This document shows positions 12,455 to 20,180 of a DNA stretch of 20,334 nucleotides, piece after piece (the stretch's first letter is position 1; every line of letters starts with the position of its first letter). Made by a program: the position numbers and the translations under genes. The notes below the pieces were generated by a model that saw nothing but the letters and a program-made list of their open reading frames with translations, was not told the origin of the DNA and ran no database searches. Origin of the DNA: a virus; IMG/VR virus record IMGVR_UViG_3300031857_001734, positions 1-20,334 of that record; one strand, given 5' to 3'.

Positions 12455-12957
12455 TGCTATCTCTATTCTCAACCCTTGGCGGCTTGCTTATATCAGGCTT
12501 GCCTAAACTACTAGACTTTTTCCAAAACAAGGCTGACCAAAAGCATGAGTTGGCGCTTGCCCGTGTCCAAGTAGAACTACAGCTACAGATGATGGCTCAA
12601 GGCTTTGCCGCCCAAGAGCGCATGGAAGAGATTCGCACTGACCAGATTGCCATGCAGACAGACGCAGAAATGACTGTTGCGGCCTATGACCACGACAAGA
12701 AGATCATGGAAGAAGCCAGCCGCTGGGTAGTCAACTTTGTCGGTACGGTTCGCCCGATGGTGACTTACATCTTTGTGTTGGAACTTTGTGCAATTAACGC
12801 TTGGATTGCCTACTACGTTTACAGCCGCCCAAGTCTGGTGATGAGCATAGAAGACCTGATCCGCCTGTCCGACATCATCTTCTCCACGGATGAGATGGCA
12901 ATGCTTGGAGGCATCATAGGGTTCTGGTTTGGCTCAAGAAGCTGGAGCAAAAAATGA
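12454..12957 (+). CDS. Putative holin of the GTA_holin_3TM type
   Basis: A 167-residue protein. Residues 1-20 form an amphipathic hydrophobic segment (SLFSTLGGLLISGLPKLLDF). A long charged helix follows (KADQKHELALARVQVELQLQ and onward). Then RWVVNFVGTVRPMVTYIFVL leads into a second span (CAINAWIAYYVY), and a final GGIIGFWFGSRSWSKK closes the protein. The RPMVTY span and the GFWFGSR ending are what I remember of three-span holins of PF11351 (gene-transfer-agent and phage). It would form the inner-membrane lesion that releases the signal-less endolysin. The endolysin gene overlaps its stop by four bases (ATGA), which is strong context. Confidence 0.75.
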   Translation: MLSLFSTLGGLLISGLPKLLDFFQNKADQKHELALARVQVELQLQMMAQGFAAQERMEEIRTDQIAMQTDAEMTVAAYDHDKKIMEEASRWVVNFVGTVRPMVTYIFVLELCAINAWIAYYVYSRPSLVMSIEDLIRLSDIIFSTDEMAMLGGIIGFWFGSRSWSKK

Positions 12958-13457
12958 AACTAGGCGAAGCTGGCGCTAAGTTGATGCACCAGTGGGAGGG
13001 GTATAGGAATAAGCCATACCTGTGCCCAGCCCACATTTGGACAATTGGGTACGGCCATGTACTGTATCAAGAACAGATCAAGCTGCCCGTGGTCAGGAAA
13101 GAGGGTTACACTGGACTGTTGCGTAGCGAGTACCCACTGAAGCCGGAGGACAACCGTGTCTGGACTAAAGAAGAGATCGAGAAACTATTCGCAGATGATG
13201 TCGGCCCTACTGAACGTGGTGTTCTTAGACTTGCTCCCGCTTTATCTGGTCGTCAAGGGGCTTTCGATGCGTGTGTCAGCTTTGCCTTCAACGCCGGAGT
13301 GGGGGCTTTTCAGCGTTCTTCTATTCGGATGAAAATAAACCGTGGCGACTGGGAAGGCGCAGCCGATGCCCTCTTGCTGTATTGCATGGCTGGTGGCAAA
13401 ATACTACTAGGGCTAAAAAAGCGCAGGGACGCTGAACGCGCCTTGTTTCTATCCTAG
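12954..13457 (+). CDS. Endolysin, GH24 lysozyme with Glu-Cys-Thr triad
   Basis: This 167-residue lysozyme should cleave the MurNAc-GlcNAc bond of peptidoglycan. Motif WEGYRNKPYLCPAHIWTIGY supplies E15, C24 and T30, spaced like the T4 lysozyme triad (E11, D20, T26). Cysteine therefore replaces the usual aspartate, a variant known in this family. GYGH is at 32-35, and the C-terminal GLKKRRDAERALF motif is intact. The central region has an extra loop (about residues 40-66) before WTKEEIEKLFADDV. There is no signal peptide or N-terminal span, so export should depend on the holin immediately upstream. The start lies in an ATGA overlap with that gene. Confidence 0.92.
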   Translation: MKLGEAGAKLMHQWEGYRNKPYLCPAHIWTIGYGHVLYQEQIKLPVVRKEGYTGLLRSEYPLKPEDNRVWTKEEIEKLFADDVGPTERGVLRLAPALSGRQGAFDACVSFAFNAGVGAFQRSSIRMKINRGDWEGAADALLLYCMAGGKILLGLKKRRDAERALFLS

Positions 13458-13465
13458 GACTGCCG

Positions 13466-15556
13466 ATGCCATTACAAAAAATACTGTTCAAGCCGGGGGT
13501 CAACAAAGAAAACACCCGCTACACCACCGAGGGTGGATGGTATGACTGCGACAAAATTCGCTTCCGTCAAGGCAACCCCGAGATTTTAGGCGGCTGGCAA
13601 CGCATCTCCTCAAACACATTTAACGGCACTTGCCGTTCGCTTTGGAACTGGACAACGCTTGGCAACCTCAACCTAGTAGGCGTTGGAACTAATACAAAGT
13701 TCTACATTCAAAACGGTGGTGCGTACTTTGACATCACGCCTATCCGCGTAACCACTACGCTTGGAACAGACCCTTTCACGGGCAACGGCACAACCACAGT
13801 CACAGTGGCGGCTACAGCACACGGTGCAACTGACGGCTCTTTTGTTACTTTCAGTGGCGTTACGGGTACGTACGCATCTGTTCTAAATGCAGAGTTCCAG
13901 ATCACGCTTGTTAATGCCAACTCCTACACAATCACAACATCATCTGTGGTTGCGGCAGGGGCAACGGGTGGCTCGGCTGTTGTTGCAGCGTATCAACTTA
14001 ATGCTGGCCCTGCGTATGCTGTACCTTTGACGGGCTGGGGCGCAAGTTCATGGGGCACACCTCCTACATTTGCGCCACCTTCAACAGTTGGTACATGGGG
14101 TTATGGCGCTACGTCTACCACAGGCTTACAGCTTTGGAGCCAGATTAACTACGGCGAAGACTTGGTCTTTGGCCCCCGTGGTGGTGGCTTGTACTACTGG
14201 GACGCAACGTCTGGGCTATCTACCCGCGGTGTATTGCTCAACTCCCTTGGTGGCACGGTGTCGTTTACCAACGCATCTCCTACTGTCGTAACATCAACAG
14301 TTCTTTATACCGAAGGCGCGGCGCTTAAATTCTCTGGCGGCTCGTTACCAACGGGTATTACAGCAGGTGTTACGTACTATGTGTTTGAAGTAAACGGTTT
14401 GACGTTTAAATTACTAGACAGCGCAGGGGCGGCAGTTAATACAACTTCTTCAGGCACGGGTTCGGTGTCCACTATTGTTGACGTGCCGACTGTTCAGAAC
14501 AGCATAATTGTGTCGGACTCTTCTCGTTTTATTATTGTGTTTGGCTGCAACGACTACGGCAGTGCAACGCTTGACCCCATGCTAATTCGCTGGTCAGCGC
14601 AAGATGACATCTACAATTGGACGCCTGACCCCACTAACCAAGCAGGTTTTGTGCGGGTGTCTCACGGCTCTGAAATTGTGGCTACAGTCCAGACCCGTCA
14701 AGAGGTGCTGGTGTTTACCGACTCGTCTGTGTATTCACTGCAATACCTTGGCCCCCCTTATGTCTGGGCACCCCAACTGCTGGGCGACAACATTTCAATT
14801 CAAGGCCCCAACGCCGCTGTAATTGCTTCCGGTATTGTGTACTGGATGGGCGTGGACAAGTTCTACTCCTACGATGGCCGTGTGCAAACGCTTAACTGTG
14901 ACCTGCGTCGTCACATATTTGGGGACTTTAATCAGTCCCAAGCCGCGCAGGTGTTTGCGGGTACAAACGAAGGCTTCAATGAAGTCTGGTGGTTCTATTG
15001 CTCTGCCAATTCATTTACCATTGATCGTTACGTAATCTACAACTACCTAGAAAAAATCTGGTACTACGGCACGATGGCACGAACCGCGTGGCTGGATTCT
15101 GGTTTGCTTGACTACCCCTTGGCAGCTACGTACAGCAACAACTTGGTGTATCACGAGAATGGGCTGAACAACAATGAAACAGGAACAACTACCGCTATTG
15201 ATGCCTACATTTCATCCTCAGAGTTTGACATTGGCGACGGACATAATTTTGGTTTTGTGTGGCGCGTCCTTCCTGATCTGACTTTTGAGAACGCCGAGAA
15301 CTCCCCTACCGGTGCTACACCTTCGGTGGCCATGACGCTCTACGGCTTGGCAAATTCTGGCTCTGGCGTAACAAGCACGGCATCGCAACCTGTAGCAAAA
15401 AGTAGTACATACGTGATTACCGAGCAGTTTACCGGCATGATCTTTACCCGCATGCGCGGTCGCCAGATGATCTTTAAGATTAGCTCTAACCAGATTAACA
15501 CAGTCTGGCAGTTGGGCGCACCACGTATAGATATTCGTCCTGACGGCAGGCGCTGA
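13466..15556 (+). CDS. Tail nozzle, P22 gp10-like
   Basis: A 696-residue protein of the nozzle or DNA-stabilising kind (P22 gp10-like), forming a ring below the adaptor. The opening KPGVNKENTRYTTEGGWYDC followed by KIRFRQGNPEILGGWQRIS is characteristic of the aquatic-phage members as I recall them. The later part contains the expected propeller-type strands (FTDSSVYSLQYLGPPYVW, VYWMGVDKFYSYDGRVQTL, EVWWFYCSAN). The C-terminus is RMRGRQMIFKIS, then WQLGAPRIDIRPDGRR. Residues about 106-178 and 262-342 look like two added beta-sandwich modules (GTTTVTVAATAHGATDGSFV; GTVSFTNASPTVV). It starts eight bases after the endolysin stop, so the lysis cassette lies inside the tail genes. Confidence 0.8.
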   Translation: MPLQKILFKPGVNKENTRYTTEGGWYDCDKIRFRQGNPEILGGWQRISSNTFNGTCRSLWNWTTLGNLNLVGVGTNTKFYIQNGGAYFDITPIRVTTTLGTDPFTGNGTTTVTVAATAHGATDGSFVTFSGVTGTYASVLNAEFQITLVNANSYTITTSSVVAAGATGGSAVVAAYQLNAGPAYAVPLTGWGASSWGTPPTFAPPSTVGTWGYGATSTTGLQLWSQINYGEDLVFGPRGGGLYYWDATSGLSTRGVLLNSLGGTVSFTNASPTVVTSTVLYTEGAALKFSGGSLPTGITAGVTYYVFEVNGLTFKLLDSAGAAVNTTSSGTGSVSTIVDVPTVQNSIIVSDSSRFIIVFGCNDYGSATLDPMLIRWSAQDDIYNWTPDPTNQAGFVRVSHGSEIVATVQTRQEVLVFTDSSVYSLQYLGPPYVWAPQLLGDNISIQGPNAAVIASGIVYWMGVDKFYSYDGRVQTLNCDLRRHIFGDFNQSQAAQVFAGTNEGFNEVWWFYCSANSFTIDRYVIYNYLEKIWYYGTMARTAWLDSGLLDYPLAATYSNNLVYHENGLNNNETGTTTAIDAYISSSEFDIGDGHNFGFVWRVLPDLTFENAENSPTGATPSVAMTLYGLANSGSGVTSTASQPVAKSSTYVITEQFTGMIFTRMRGRQMIFKISSNQINTVWQLGAPRIDIRPDGRR

Positions 15557-16197
15557 TGACATCCAAGAACAGGATCATTACCCCCGCACCACCCAATTTA
15601 CCACTGGGCACGGATCAGTACGAGCGCAGGTATCAAGATCAGTTTACGAACGTTCTGCGTCTGTACTTTAACCAACTACAAAACGCGTTTGCAGAACTGT
15701 TTGGCCCAACTGGTGGTAAGTACGTGTCGAATCCATACGGGGCGTTTTCTAGCGATCAAGACCAGACGGCTGTAGCCAACACCGCAACGTTGATGACGTT
15801 TAATACCACTGACTTTGCCGATAGCGTAAGGATCGTCAACTCTGAAATTACTGTGGAGTACGCTGGTATATACAACCTGCAGTTCAGCGCTCAGTTTAGA
15901 AACACAGACACAGCCTTCCAAGATGTCTACATCTGGCTACGTCAAAACGGCGAAGACATTACAGGCTCAACAGGTTTTGTGTCTATCCCAAACAGACACG
16001 CTGGCACGGACGGGCACGCAATTGTTGGCTGGAACTATTTTTTAAATATGGCAGCAGGTGACCACGTTGAGATTTACTGGTCTGTGCCTAACGTTGCTGT
16101 AACTATCCAGCACCTTGCCGCTTCCGGCACGCCAACTAAGCCTTCTACGCAATCCGTCGTAGCTACACTTTCATTTGTGTCTGCGCTCCCAGCATGA
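15556..16197 (+). CDS. C1q-like jelly-roll virion protein
   Basis: A 213-residue protein starting in a TGATG overlap with the nozzle gene. The first 60 residues are helical (TDQYERRYQDQFTNVLRLYF, then LQNAFAELFG), likely the attachment part. The rest is a beta jelly roll resembling C1q/TNF-like phage proteins: TLMTFNTTDFADSV, ITVEYAGIYNLQFSAQFRN, VYIWLRQNGEDI, GWNYFLNMAAGDHVEIYW and a final ATLSFVSALPA. Such trimeric folds decorate heads, tails or fibre tips and may bind sugars or proteins. The gene follows the nozzle, so a tail-tip or collar location is most likely; this is inference. Confidence 0.75.
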   Translation: MTSKNRIITPAPPNLPLGTDQYERRYQDQFTNVLRLYFNQLQNAFAELFGPTGGKYVSNPYGAFSSDQDQTAVANTATLMTFNTTDFADSVRIVNSEITVEYAGIYNLQFSAQFRNTDTAFQDVYIWLRQNGEDITGSTGFVSIPNRHAGTDGHAIVGWNYFLNMAAGDHVEIYWSVPNVAVTIQHLAASGTPTKPSTQSVVATLSFVSALPA

Positions 16198-16203
16198 TAT
16201 TAT
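16175..16203 (+). promoter_or_regulatory. Possible sigma70-like promoter before the ejection genes
   Basis: TTGTGT (16175-16180) and TATTAT (16198-16203) are separated by 17 bases, with three and five of six consensus matches. This places a start near 16210 in the longest intergenic gap of the window (16198-16231), shortly before a GAGAGG ribosome site. Weak match; could be chance. Confidence 0.3.
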
Positions 16204-16231
16204 CAAACAACCCCCATTTTGAGAGGCAAAA

Positions 16232-19078
16232 ATGAGCCTACATAAGTTTGCCGAACAAGTAGCATCGCAAGGCCGCGGTGACGATTCACTGCTTGTACAC
16301 ATGACGCCGGATGAAGTCCGGAATCTACAAAGATTTGCCCAAGCTAATGGCACGACGCTGACCATCAATCCTGTTACGGGTTTACCCGAAGCCGGGCTTT
16401 TGTCTGACCTGTTCAAAGCGGTTGCCCCTATCGCCCTTGGCGCGTTCTTAGGCCCTGCTGGATTGGGCATGTCTTCCATGATGGCTGGGGTTGCCACAGG
16501 AGGTATTACAACTTTAGCTACCGGCAGTTTGTCTCGCGGCCTCATGGCCGGATTGGGTGCGTATGGTGGAGCGGGTCTGGGCGAGAGCTTTATGACGGCT
16601 GGCGGTAATGCGATGGTTTCTGGTGGTGCTCCAGTTGGTGCGGAAAACCTTGTGGGGGGCTTAAGTTCTTCTGGTGCTACGGCTGGTAGTGCCGTGTCTG
16701 TTCCGCCTATTGAGCAGATTAACCCTTCAAACTTTAATTTAGCTAAACCTGACGTATTGAGTGCGGGGGCTAAAGCCGCAGCCGCAAACCCAATGGCGTT
16801 TGCCAAACAAAACCTTGGTAACTTAGCTTACGCCGCCGCACCAATTGCCGCAGGCTTGATGGTGCCCACAACCACAAAACTACCTGATCCAAAAGACACT
16901 GGTCGTATTCGCCAGATGGCTTTTAACATCAATCCAGATACGGGCAGGCCAGACCCTCTGTACGGCATGCGCGAGATGCCGGTTGTCAAAACCAGTGATT
17001 TTGGAGACAAAACATTTAAAGGCCAGCGTGATTTGTTCTACCAACAGAACCCAAACCCATACGACATTGGCATAGGTTCTTTAAACCAGCCCCCGCAACA
17101 ACAGCAACAACCAACTCCTATGGCCGGTGGCGGCATTGTGGCTTTGGCTGGCGGTGGCGATATACCCGGATACGCCGGTAACCAAGGCAGTCTGGTAAGT
17201 GACGCCGACATCTTTAAATACTTCCAAACTCCCGGTCTTAGCGATGCAAAAATTGCTCAGGACATGCAGACTTTTGGCGTTAGCGCTGCCGACATTGCTC
17301 GTGCTACCGGTACACAAAACCAGCAAGCTGACTACGAAAAACGTTTTGTAAATACACTACTTACACCAACCACAGACTCTTCTGAGTTTCTAAAAGCTAC
17401 CGGTGCAGTTGGTTTAAAAGACCAATCACTAGCTACTGCTATGCAGAACGCGGGGTTGTCCCAAGGCGCTCAGTACGCCTTAACGCACGCCATAGATGAC
17501 AAGGGATATACAGGCGGTATTGTTGATGCAAGTACTGGAAAACCTGTTGATTTCTACAATCAAATTGGATACACCGCCGGTGCTTTGCCCGGTGACCAAG
17601 GCGGTTTAGAAGGTTTGTACGGCAATATTAACTACGGCGCATCTGGCTTACAAAATTTAATTAACTCTGGAAAAATGACTGTAGCCGAAGCGCAGAATGC
17701 CGCGCTTGCAGAATTAGAACGCGCAAAACTTAGTTTAAAAGACGTCGAAGCAGCAACCGGTAAAAAGTTTGGCGATTTGTTTACGGCAAAGAAAAAAGAA
17801 GACGATAAAAAAACTGTAATCACAGATACAGACGGTACAGGTGTAGTTACAGGCGGCACAGGTACAGGCACAGGAGTAACAACCGTTACGCCGACACCAT
17901 TTACAAGCGTGATCCCCGGAGGCTTCTACGGCAACGCCACAAACCCCGGCGACATTACGACCAACAAAGACGGCACAGTGACTGTGCATCCAAATATTCC
18001 GTATCGTCCGTATGGCGGTTTCTCCGGCATGGGTGAAGTACGGGACGCGTACACCAAAGGTGGCGGCAGCTTGGGATACACATCTCCCGTAGTTAAAACT
18101 GCGGCTGAGCATGCCGCTGCATACAACACAATGACGGATGACTCGCTGGACGCATACAACTTCCTGATGGGCAAGGGCAAAAATCTAACCCAGCGCAAAG
18201 CAGAAACACGAAATAGACCCGTATCGCAGCGGTATGACGAAGCTGTGATGGGTAGAAAGATTGGAAAACCCGTAGTTAAAACAACTGAAACAAAATTAGT
18301 TACAGGAATCCCCGGCCAGCCGCAGACTTACTTTAACGAAGCCGAGTACCTTGCGGCCAACCCTGATGTTGCGGCTGAGCTAAAGTCAGGTAAATCTAAC
18401 TTTACATCTGCGTACGAGCACTGGCTTAGATACGGCAAAGCCGAAGGCCGCAAGTTTATGGGCGATTACGAAGGCTACACAACTGCTTTGGCTTTGGCTA
18501 GTGCGGCTGGTGCAGGCGGTGGTGGAGACGGGCCAACAGGCCCTTCTGGTGGGGGTAATCCAAACAGTATTTCTGGATTTACTCCCGGGCTTGCAAATCC
18601 AAATATTAGTGATGTAAACATGAGCACCATGAGTCCTGCGGCTGCTGCGGCGGCTGCGGCTTCGGCTGCGGACAGTGCTGCTGCGGCAGCAGCAAGTGCT
18701 ACTGGCAATGCTCCCGGTAGTGACGGCTCCCCCGGTTCAGGTGCTAAAAATGGCGGCATGATTGGCTACGCTATGGGCGGCGGGCTAGGTTCTCTGGGCT
18801 CTTATTCTGATGGCGGCAGGCTTCTTCGAGGCCCCGGTGATGGCGTGTCTGACAGCATCCCTGCAACCATTGGCCGTAAACAACAACCCGCACGACTTGC
18901 TGATGGTGAGTTCGTGATACCTGCGCGTATCGTGTCTGAGTTGGGTAACGGCTCTACAGATGCAGGCGCTAAGAAACTCTACGCCATGATGGATCGTGTA
19001 CAACGTGCACGCGGTAAGACCACAGGCAAAAACAAAGTAGCGGCCAATAGCCGCGCTGACAAATATCTTCCCGCTTAA
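16232..19078 (+). CDS. Large internal virion (DNA-ejection) protein
   Basis: A 948-residue multidomain protein starting at ATG 16232 after GAGAGG. Residues 20-50 (VHMTPDEVRNLQRFAQANG, TTLTINPVTGLPEA) and a Gly/Ala-rich hydrophobic stretch at about 56-120 (LFKAVAPIALGAFLGPAGLG, RGLMAGLGAYGGAGLG) could insert into membranes during ejection. MAGGGIVALAGGG is at 297-309, and a small helical unit DIFKYFQTPGLSDAKIAQDM begins at 326. A Gly/Thr linker (about 540) and an NPDV module (YFNEAEYLAANPDVAAEL to EGRKF, 700-742) follow. A poly-alanine run is at about 801-828. The C-terminal block from 861 contains GPGDGVSDSIPATIG, LADGEFVIPARIV and AGAKKLYAMMDRV. From memory, this C-terminal block is common in aquatic-phage virion proteins. 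A capsid-internal ejection role is inferred from composition and from the two genes that follow. Confidence 0.7.
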   Translation: MSLHKFAEQVASQGRGDDSLLVHMTPDEVRNLQRFAQANGTTLTINPVTGLPEAGLLSDLFKAVAPIALGAFLGPAGLGMSSMMAGVATGGITTLATGSLSRGLMAGLGAYGGAGLGESFMTAGGNAMVSGGAPVGAENLVGGLSSSGATAGSAVSVPPIEQINPSNFNLAKPDVLSAGAKAAAANPMAFAKQNLGNLAYAAAPIAAGLMVPTTTKLPDPKDTGRIRQMAFNINPDTGRPDPLYGMREMPVVKTSDFGDKTFKGQRDLFYQQNPNPYDIGIGSLNQPPQQQQQPTPMAGGGIVALAGGGDIPGYAGNQGSLVSDADIFKYFQTPGLSDAKIAQDMQTFGVSAADIARATGTQNQQADYEKRFVNTLLTPTTDSSEFLKATGAVGLKDQSLATAMQNAGLSQGAQYALTHAIDDKGYTGGIVDASTGKPVDFYNQIGYTAGALPGDQGGLEGLYGNINYGASGLQNLINSGKMTVAEAQNAALAELERAKLSLKDVEAATGKKFGDLFTAKKKEDDKKTVITDTDGTGVVTGGTGTGTGVTTVTPTPFTSVIPGGFYGNATNPGDITTNKDGTVTVHPNIPYRPYGGFSGMGEVRDAYTKGGGSLGYTSPVVKTAAEHAAAYNTMTDDSLDAYNFLMGKGKNLTQRKAETRNRPVSQRYDEAVMGRKIGKPVVKTTETKLVTGIPGQPQTYFNEAEYLAANPDVAAELKSGKSNFTSAYEHWLRYGKAEGRKFMGDYEGYTTALALASAAGAGGGGDGPTGPSGGGNPNSISGFTPGLANPNISDVNMSTMSPAAAAAAAASAADSAAAAAASATGNAPGSDGSPGSGAKNGGMIGYAMGGGLGSLGSYSDGGRLLRGPGDGVSDSIPATIGRKQQPARLADGEFVIPARIVSELGNGSTDAGAKKLYAMMDRVQRARGKTTGKNKVAANSRADKYLPA

Positions 19079-19088
19079 GGAATAGATC

Positions 19089-20177
19089 ATGGCTACAGCC
19101 GCAGTAAAACCAACACAGTATCAAGAATCTAGTATAGGCTTTGCAGAGGACATTGCTCCCTTTGCAAGAAAACTGCTAGGTACGGCAGAGCTTTACACTG
19201 ATCTTGAGGAAAACCCGTACCAGCAGTACATGCGTGATCGTCAAGCGCAGTTCACGCCACTGCAACAGCAGGCATTCGAAAATGCAGGGTTGATGCAGAC
19301 CGCTCCACAATTGGGTGATGCTACCGCTATGGCGGGTATGGCAGGTCTTGGCGCTCTCAACACGCAGTACACGTTTAACCCATACCAGATACAGCAATTC
19401 ACGGGAACAAACACACTGCCCGGATACGACGCACAAGGTAAGTTCCAGCCCGGCACGGGCTCAGTTGGCCAGTACATGTCTCCGTACATGGACACGGTTG
19501 TTGCTCGACAGCAGGCCGACGCACAGAGACAAGGCGACATCGCTAGGCAGACACAAAATGCTCAAGCCGCTCGCTCAGGTGCTTTTGGTGGTAGCGGTAA
19601 TCTTCTTGCCAATAACCAACTCAACGCTTCTTTGATGCGTCAAAAGGGCGACATCCAAGCCAAAGGACTGCAAGACGCTTATCAACAAGCGATGCAACAG
19701 TTCAACCAATCGCAGGCTCAAAACCTAGCGGGACAGCAACTCAACGCTCAACAGCAACAGTTTGGTGCAGGGCTAGGGCTTCAAGGTTTGCAGACAGCCA
19801 TGACAGGCGCTAAGAGTTTGGCTGATATTGGTCAGACACAGTACGGCCAGAACCTTGGCCTTTTAGATGTTCAAAATCGTTTTGGTACTCAGCAACAACA
19901 GCAAGTTCAGAACGCTTTAAACACAGAGTACCAAGACTTCCTGAACTATCAGAACTACCCGTACAAGCAGATGGGCTTCATGTCTGACATGATCCGTGGT
20001 TTGCCTATGTCGCAACTATCTTCCACAATGTATCAGCAACCCCCATCAATGGTTCAACAAGCGGCGGGTCTGGGTATCACAGGTAAAGCATTGGGTGTGT
20101 TTGCTGAAGGCGGCTCGGTTGACGAGCGCCCTGCTGGTCTGGCAGACTTGGCAATCTATAGAATGGGTCAGGATTAA
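19089..20177 (+). CDS. Gln-rich internal virion protein
   Basis: A 362-residue protein, ATG 19089, preceded by AAGGAA at 19077-19082. The N-terminus has an amphipathic helix (GFAEDIAPFARKLLGTAELY) and FTPLQQQAFENAG. The recognisable core is QYMSPYMDTVVARQQADAQR, then NAQAARSGAFGGSGNLLANN and a long Gln/Ala helix (GDIQAKGLQDAYQQAMQQFN to QQQQFGAGLGLQGLQTAM), about residues 128-245. It ends FAEGGSVDERPAGLADLAIY. From memory, this SPYM...RSGAFGGSR pattern marks internal or ejection proteins of HTVC010P-like and related aquatic phages. Long helices fit an elongated protein that leaves the head with the DNA, comparable in role to the T7 or P22 ejection proteins. Its neighbours on both sides are of the same class. 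Confidence 0.72.
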   Translation: MATAAVKPTQYQESSIGFAEDIAPFARKLLGTAELYTDLEENPYQQYMRDRQAQFTPLQQQAFENAGLMQTAPQLGDATAMAGMAGLGALNTQYTFNPYQIQQFTGTNTLPGYDAQGKFQPGTGSVGQYMSPYMDTVVARQQADAQRQGDIARQTQNAQAARSGAFGGSGNLLANNQLNASLMRQKGDIQAKGLQDAYQQAMQQFNQSQAQNLAGQQLNAQQQQFGAGLGLQGLQTAMTGAKSLADIGQTQYGQNLGLLDVQNRFGTQQQQQVQNALNTEYQDFLNYQNYPYKQMGFMSDMIRGLPMSQLSSTMYQQPPSMVQQAAGLGITGKALGVFAEGGSVDERPAGLADLAIYRMGQD

Positions 20178-20180
20178 ATC

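Noticed and set aside
16171-16806. 211-residue minus-strand ORF opposite the large internal protein
   Set aside because: Pro/Ala-rich antisense shadow of Gly/Ala codons. The plus-strand frame has family-like motifs and a ribosome site.
17838-17880. Short GGTACAGGCACA-like repeats
   Set aside because: They are an in-frame Gly/Thr linker within the large internal protein and do not suggest a separate element.
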